The notes beneath the pieces were generated by a model. The model worked only from the letters and a program-made list of their open reading frames with translations. It made no database searches and had not been told where the DNA came from. A program made the position numbers and the translations under genes. From assembly GCF_000621325.1 (NCBI RefSeq), contig NZ_JHYQ01000021.1:1-64000 (forward strand): a stretch of 64,000 nt of DNA, written 5' to 3'. Shown piece by piece: positions 61,766-64,000 of this stretch. Position 1 is the stretch's first letter; every line of letters begins with the position of its first letter. The stretch comes from Thiothrix lacustris DSM 21227. Its GTDB lineage: Bacteria; Pseudomonadota; Gammaproteobacteria; Thiotrichales; Thiotrichaceae.

Positions 61766-62614
61766 TTACCATTCATGTTGTGTAGGTATGTCTTTATTAA
61801 TTTCCTGCAACAATCGTACCACTGATTCAGTTGACTGTAGCCTGTTTTCGGGGAACTTTGCCAATAACCCATTGATTAATGGCTGATAAGCATATTGCCT
61901 AGTAGGTAGCTTGGGAATGGAGGCAAGTGCCTGTTTTTTCAAGAGTTCTGATAGTGATGGTGATTCATACGGTTTGCGGCCAACCAGTAACTCATACAGT
62001 ATTACCCCTAGTGCATAAAGGTCGGTACGTTCATCAGGGGGGTCACCCATCATGCGTTCTGGGCTGATGTAATAGGGTGTACAGTAAATCTCATCTTCAC
62101 GCATGAATCCCGTTGCCACGAGTAGGCGAGTTTCAAGGCCAAAATCTAACAGAGCCAGTGAATCATCGTTACGCACTAATATATTGGATGTCTTAAGATC
62201 CTGATGTAACAGGCCAATACTATGAATTTCACCTAATGCTAAGGTAATTTCTGTAAACCACTGCAAGGCTTGTTTCAGTGATGGGTGGGGCATTAAGCTT
62301 AGTTGGCGTCGTAGGGTTTTTCCGGGGACATATTCCATTATCATGTACAACGCACCGGCTACTAAGCCTGCATTAATAGGTCTTACTAAGCCGCGATGGT
62401 CGAGCAAACCTAGCGCCCAACTTTCCATAAGGAATTCATCCAGCAGGTGTTTTTCTAATTGACTGGCATTGAATTTAAAGCGTTTGATGACAACTTGCTG
62501 GGAGTCCGGTGCTTGAGCTAATACAATAATGGCATTATCACTTTCATGTAGAACTTGTAGTAACTGGTAGTCTGGTAGGACAAGTGGGTATTGTGCCAGT
62601 GAGGGGTGCTTCAT
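61766..62614 (-). CDS. Ser/Thr protein kinase with unusual Gly-rich loop
   Basis: 282 residues from the ATG at 62614 (AGGAA upstream); an in-frame start at 62647 adds 11 residues. Hanks-type kinase: VVIKRF (Lys44), HQDLKTSN (Asp139), DFG (157-159), SPER (184-187) and DERTDLYALGVILYELL. The ATP-binding loop reads VLHESDNAIIV, without the GxGxxG glycines, so ATP binding may be altered. No sensor domain or membrane segment is present. Activity is likely but not certain. Confidence 0.83.
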   Translation of the reverse strand: MKHPSLAQYPLVLPDYQLLQVLHESDNAIIVLAQAPDSQQVVIKRFKFNASQLEKHLLDEFLMESWALGLLDHRGLVRPINAGLVAGALYMIMEYVPGKTLRRQLSLMPHPSLKQALQWFTEITLALGEIHSIGLLHQDLKTSNILVRNDDSLALLDFGLETRLLVATGFMREDEIYCTPYYISPERMMGDPPDERTDLYALGVILYELLVGRKPYESPSLSELLKKQALASIPKLPTRQYAYQPLINGLLAKFPENRLQSTESVVRLLQEINKDIPTQHEW

Positions 62615-62718
62615 GCAGGTGTTCCTTTCTTTTCTAATAATGCCCATATTTCGTTAGTGTAGGTCAAGAAGGAAGGCTGTGTCGTCTTACTTGCTGCCTG
62701 TGGATGGATACGGATCAA

Positions 62719-62754
62719 TGTCAATTGACAATGCCTCACTGTTTCATGGATAAT
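62719..62754 (+). promoter_or_regulatory. Promoter of the rpsF operon with palindromic -35 region
   Basis: TTGACA (62725-62730) and GATAAT (62749-62754) are spaced 18 bp, a good sigma-70 promoter. The -35 box is the right half of the perfect palindrome TGTCAATTGACA (62719-62730), so a regulator could overlap it. Confidence 0.55.
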
Positions 62755-62769
62755 TCGGCGCTTTTCTAT

Positions 62770-62812
62770 GGGCTAATGCCCCTGGATCCTTGCCTCACCG
62801 TTAGCGGGAGGC
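62770..62812 (+). ncRNA. rpsF leader hairpins, candidate S6:S18-binding element
   Basis: GGGC-TAAT-GCCC (62770-62781) is a short hairpin. GCCTC (62792-62796) pairs with GAGGC (62808-62812), with inner CCG (62798-62800) and CGG (62805-62807) around TTAG and a bulged A. An ACCG-containing stem ahead of rpsF is characteristic of the leader bound by the S6:S18 complex for feedback control. The match to that family is by shape only. Confidence 0.4.
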
Positions 62813-62836
62813 TACTTAACCCGAAAGGAAACCGTC

Positions 62837-63226
62837 ATGAGACATTATGAAATTGTTTTCTTGGTCCACCCGGACCAGAGCGAACAGGTACCTGCGATGG
62901 TAGAGCGTTACCGTAGTATGGTACAAGAAAGCGGTGGTGCTGTTCACCGTCTGGAAGATTGGGGTCGCCGTCAACTGGCTTATCCAATCAACAAGCTGCA
63001 TAAAGCACACTACGTGCTGATGAACATCGAATGCGGCGCGGAAACACTGGCTGAACTGGAAAGCATTTTCCGCTTCAACGACGCGGTTATCCGTAACGTC
63101 ACCATGCGTTGTGACAAGGCTGTTACCGAACCTTCCCCGCTGAGAAAAGACGCGGAAGCTCGTCCTGCCAAGCGTATGCGTGAAGAAGTCCTGTCTGATG
63201 ATGATGATTCATCTGACGACGAATAA
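62837..63226 (+). CDS. rpsF: 30S ribosomal protein S6
   Basis: 129 residues. [20 protein letters not shown] and [11 protein letters not shown] are S6 hallmarks. A C-terminal acidic tail (DDDDSSDDE) ends the protein. AAAGGAAACCGTC before the ATG supports the start. First gene of rpsF-rpsR-rplI. Confidence 0.97.
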   Translation: MRHYEIVFLVHPDQSEQVPAMVERYRSMVQESGGAVHRLEDWGRRQLAYPINKLHKAHYVLMNIECGAETLAELESIFRFNDAVIRNVTMRCDKAVTEPSPLRKDAEARPAKRMREEVLSDDDDSSDDE

Positions 63227-63250
63227 TTACGGTTGATCTGGAGATAATTT

Positions 63251-63478
63251 ATGTCACGTCAATTCCGCCGCAAAAAATATTGCCGTTTCACGGCTGAAAA
63301 GATCACCGAGATTGATTACAAAGATCTCGATATCTTGAAAAGCTTTATTACCGAAACTGGCAAAATCGTTCCTAGCCGCATTACCGGCACCAAAGCGATT
63401 TATCAGCGTCAACTGGCAACTGCTATCAAGCGTGCACGTTTCCTCGCGCTGCTGCCATACACGGATCAGCACAAATAA
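63251..63478 (+). CDS. rpsR: 30S ribosomal protein S18
   Basis: 75 residues; [35 protein letters not shown] and LLPYTDQH are typical. S18 pairs with S6 on the 30S platform. No priB lies between rpsF and rpsR. Confidence 0.97.
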   Translation: MSRQFRRKKYCRFTAEKITEIDYKDLDILKSFITETGKIVPSRITGTKAIYQRQLATAIKRARFLALLPYTDQHK

Positions 63479-63542
63479 AGTGCTGTAAACAGTCAACTTA
63501 CGCACAAATGCTCGATGTTTGTGCGCAGACAAGGTGAGAACG

Positions 63543-63989
63543 ATGGAAATCATTCTTCTAAAGAAAGTAGAAAATCTGGGAACCTTGGGCAGTGTTGTGT
63601 CCGTGCGTCCTGGTTATGCCCGCAACTACCTGATCCCGCAAGGCAAAGCCCAAATGGCAACTAAAGCCAATAAGGAAGCCTTCGAGGTACGTCGTGCGGA
63701 ATTGGAAGCTGAAGCCGAAGCAATTCTGGCAGCCGCTCAAGCACGTCGTGACCAACTGGCTGATATGGTTCTGACCATCACTGGTAAAGCGGGTAACGAA
63801 GGCAAATTGTTTGGCTCTGTTTCCAATATTGAAATTGCTGAAGCTATTCAAGCTGCTGGCATTGCAGTAGAGCGTCGTGAAATCCGTATGCCGGATGGCG
63901 CTATTCGCCACTTGGGTGAATTTGAAATCAGCGTACACTTGCACGCTGAAGTTGATACCACCATCAAGGTTGTTGTTGAAGCAGAATAA
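63543..63989 (+). CDS. rplI: 50S ribosomal protein L9
   Basis: 148 residues from the ATG at 63543 with AAGGTGAG upstream; the longer frame from 63519 adds eight residues. MEIILLKKVENLGTLGSVV and GYARNYLIPQGKA are the N-domain signature, a helical linker follows (50-78), then the C-domain. It ends the window. Confidence 0.97.
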   Translation: MEIILLKKVENLGTLGSVVSVRPGYARNYLIPQGKAQMATKANKEAFEVRRAELEAEAEAILAAAQARRDQLADMVLTITGKAGNEGKLFGSVSNIEIAEAIQAAGIAVERREIRMPDGAIRHLGEFEISVHLHAEVDTTIKVVVEAE

Positions 63990-64000
63990 TTTCTGACTTA

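Overview
The window looks like chromosome from a filamentous sulfur-oxidising gammaproteobacterium of the Thiothrix type. This is an inference from gene content: pilMNOPQ-aroK-aroB with a divergent PBP1A gene, rpsF-rpsR-rplI, a ubiH-type hydroxylase, an ETHE1-like persulfide dioxygenase, and a large polysaccharide locus that would suit a sheath-forming filament. Genes are packed tightly, often with ATGA or TAATG overlaps. No gap exceeds 300 bp, and I saw no rRNA, tRNA or CRISPR array.

Layout. 0-0.2 kb: the 3' end of an IS200/IS605-type tnpB. 0.2-3.5 kb: BON-MscS channel, ubiH, a 2OG-Fe(II) oxygenase. 3.5-5.0 kb: a membrane-anchored glutamate-synthase-like protein. 5.1-9.1 kb: an operon of DUF4331 protein, lipoprotein, TPR protein and HupE/UreJ-like protein. 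9.1-10.8 kb: a Schlafen/AlbA_2 ATPase-like protein with a deleted domain core, and an RHH/MazF toxin-antitoxin pair. 10.8-13.5 kb: an ECF sigma, cupin, lipoprotein esterase and persulfide dioxygenase operon. 13.7-16.1 kb: a small membrane protein, an Lgt-like protein and a radical SAM protein resembling tetraether lipid synthase (Tes). 16.2-23.6 kb: a lytic transglycosylase, bioA, two lipoproteins, a haem-oxygenase-fold oxidase, YihY/BrkB and dgt.

23.6-41.3 kb is the most striking region. A minus-strand set (Hpt, H-NOX, hybrid histidine kinase, coiled-coil protein, DUF3131 protein, predicted outer-membrane protein) lies divergent to a plus-strand set (receiver-PP2C phosphatase, STAS, sugar nucleotidyltransferase, RsbW-like kinase, GH2 lipoprotein, BcsA-like synthase without PilZ, DUF3131 protein). 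A third DUF3131 gene and an OmpA-like gene sit at the edge. I read this as a nitric-oxide-responsive phosphorelay feeding a partner switch that controls synthesis and export of a cellulose-like polysaccharide.

41.3-53.5 kb is housekeeping: aroB, aroK, pilQPONM, then PBP1A with three coupled genes. 53.6-56.5 kb: a tandem-domain lytic transglycosylase whose first active site is lost, and an unknown protein. 56.6-61.3 kb: two paralogous secreted dimethylformamidase-like proteins ending in a GGGGSLP-membrane helix-basic tail, next to exosortase H and its associated membrane protein. 61.4-62.6 kb: a small membrane protein and a Ser/Thr kinase. 62.7-64.0 kb: the rpsF-rpsR-rplI operon with a recognisable promoter and leader hairpins.
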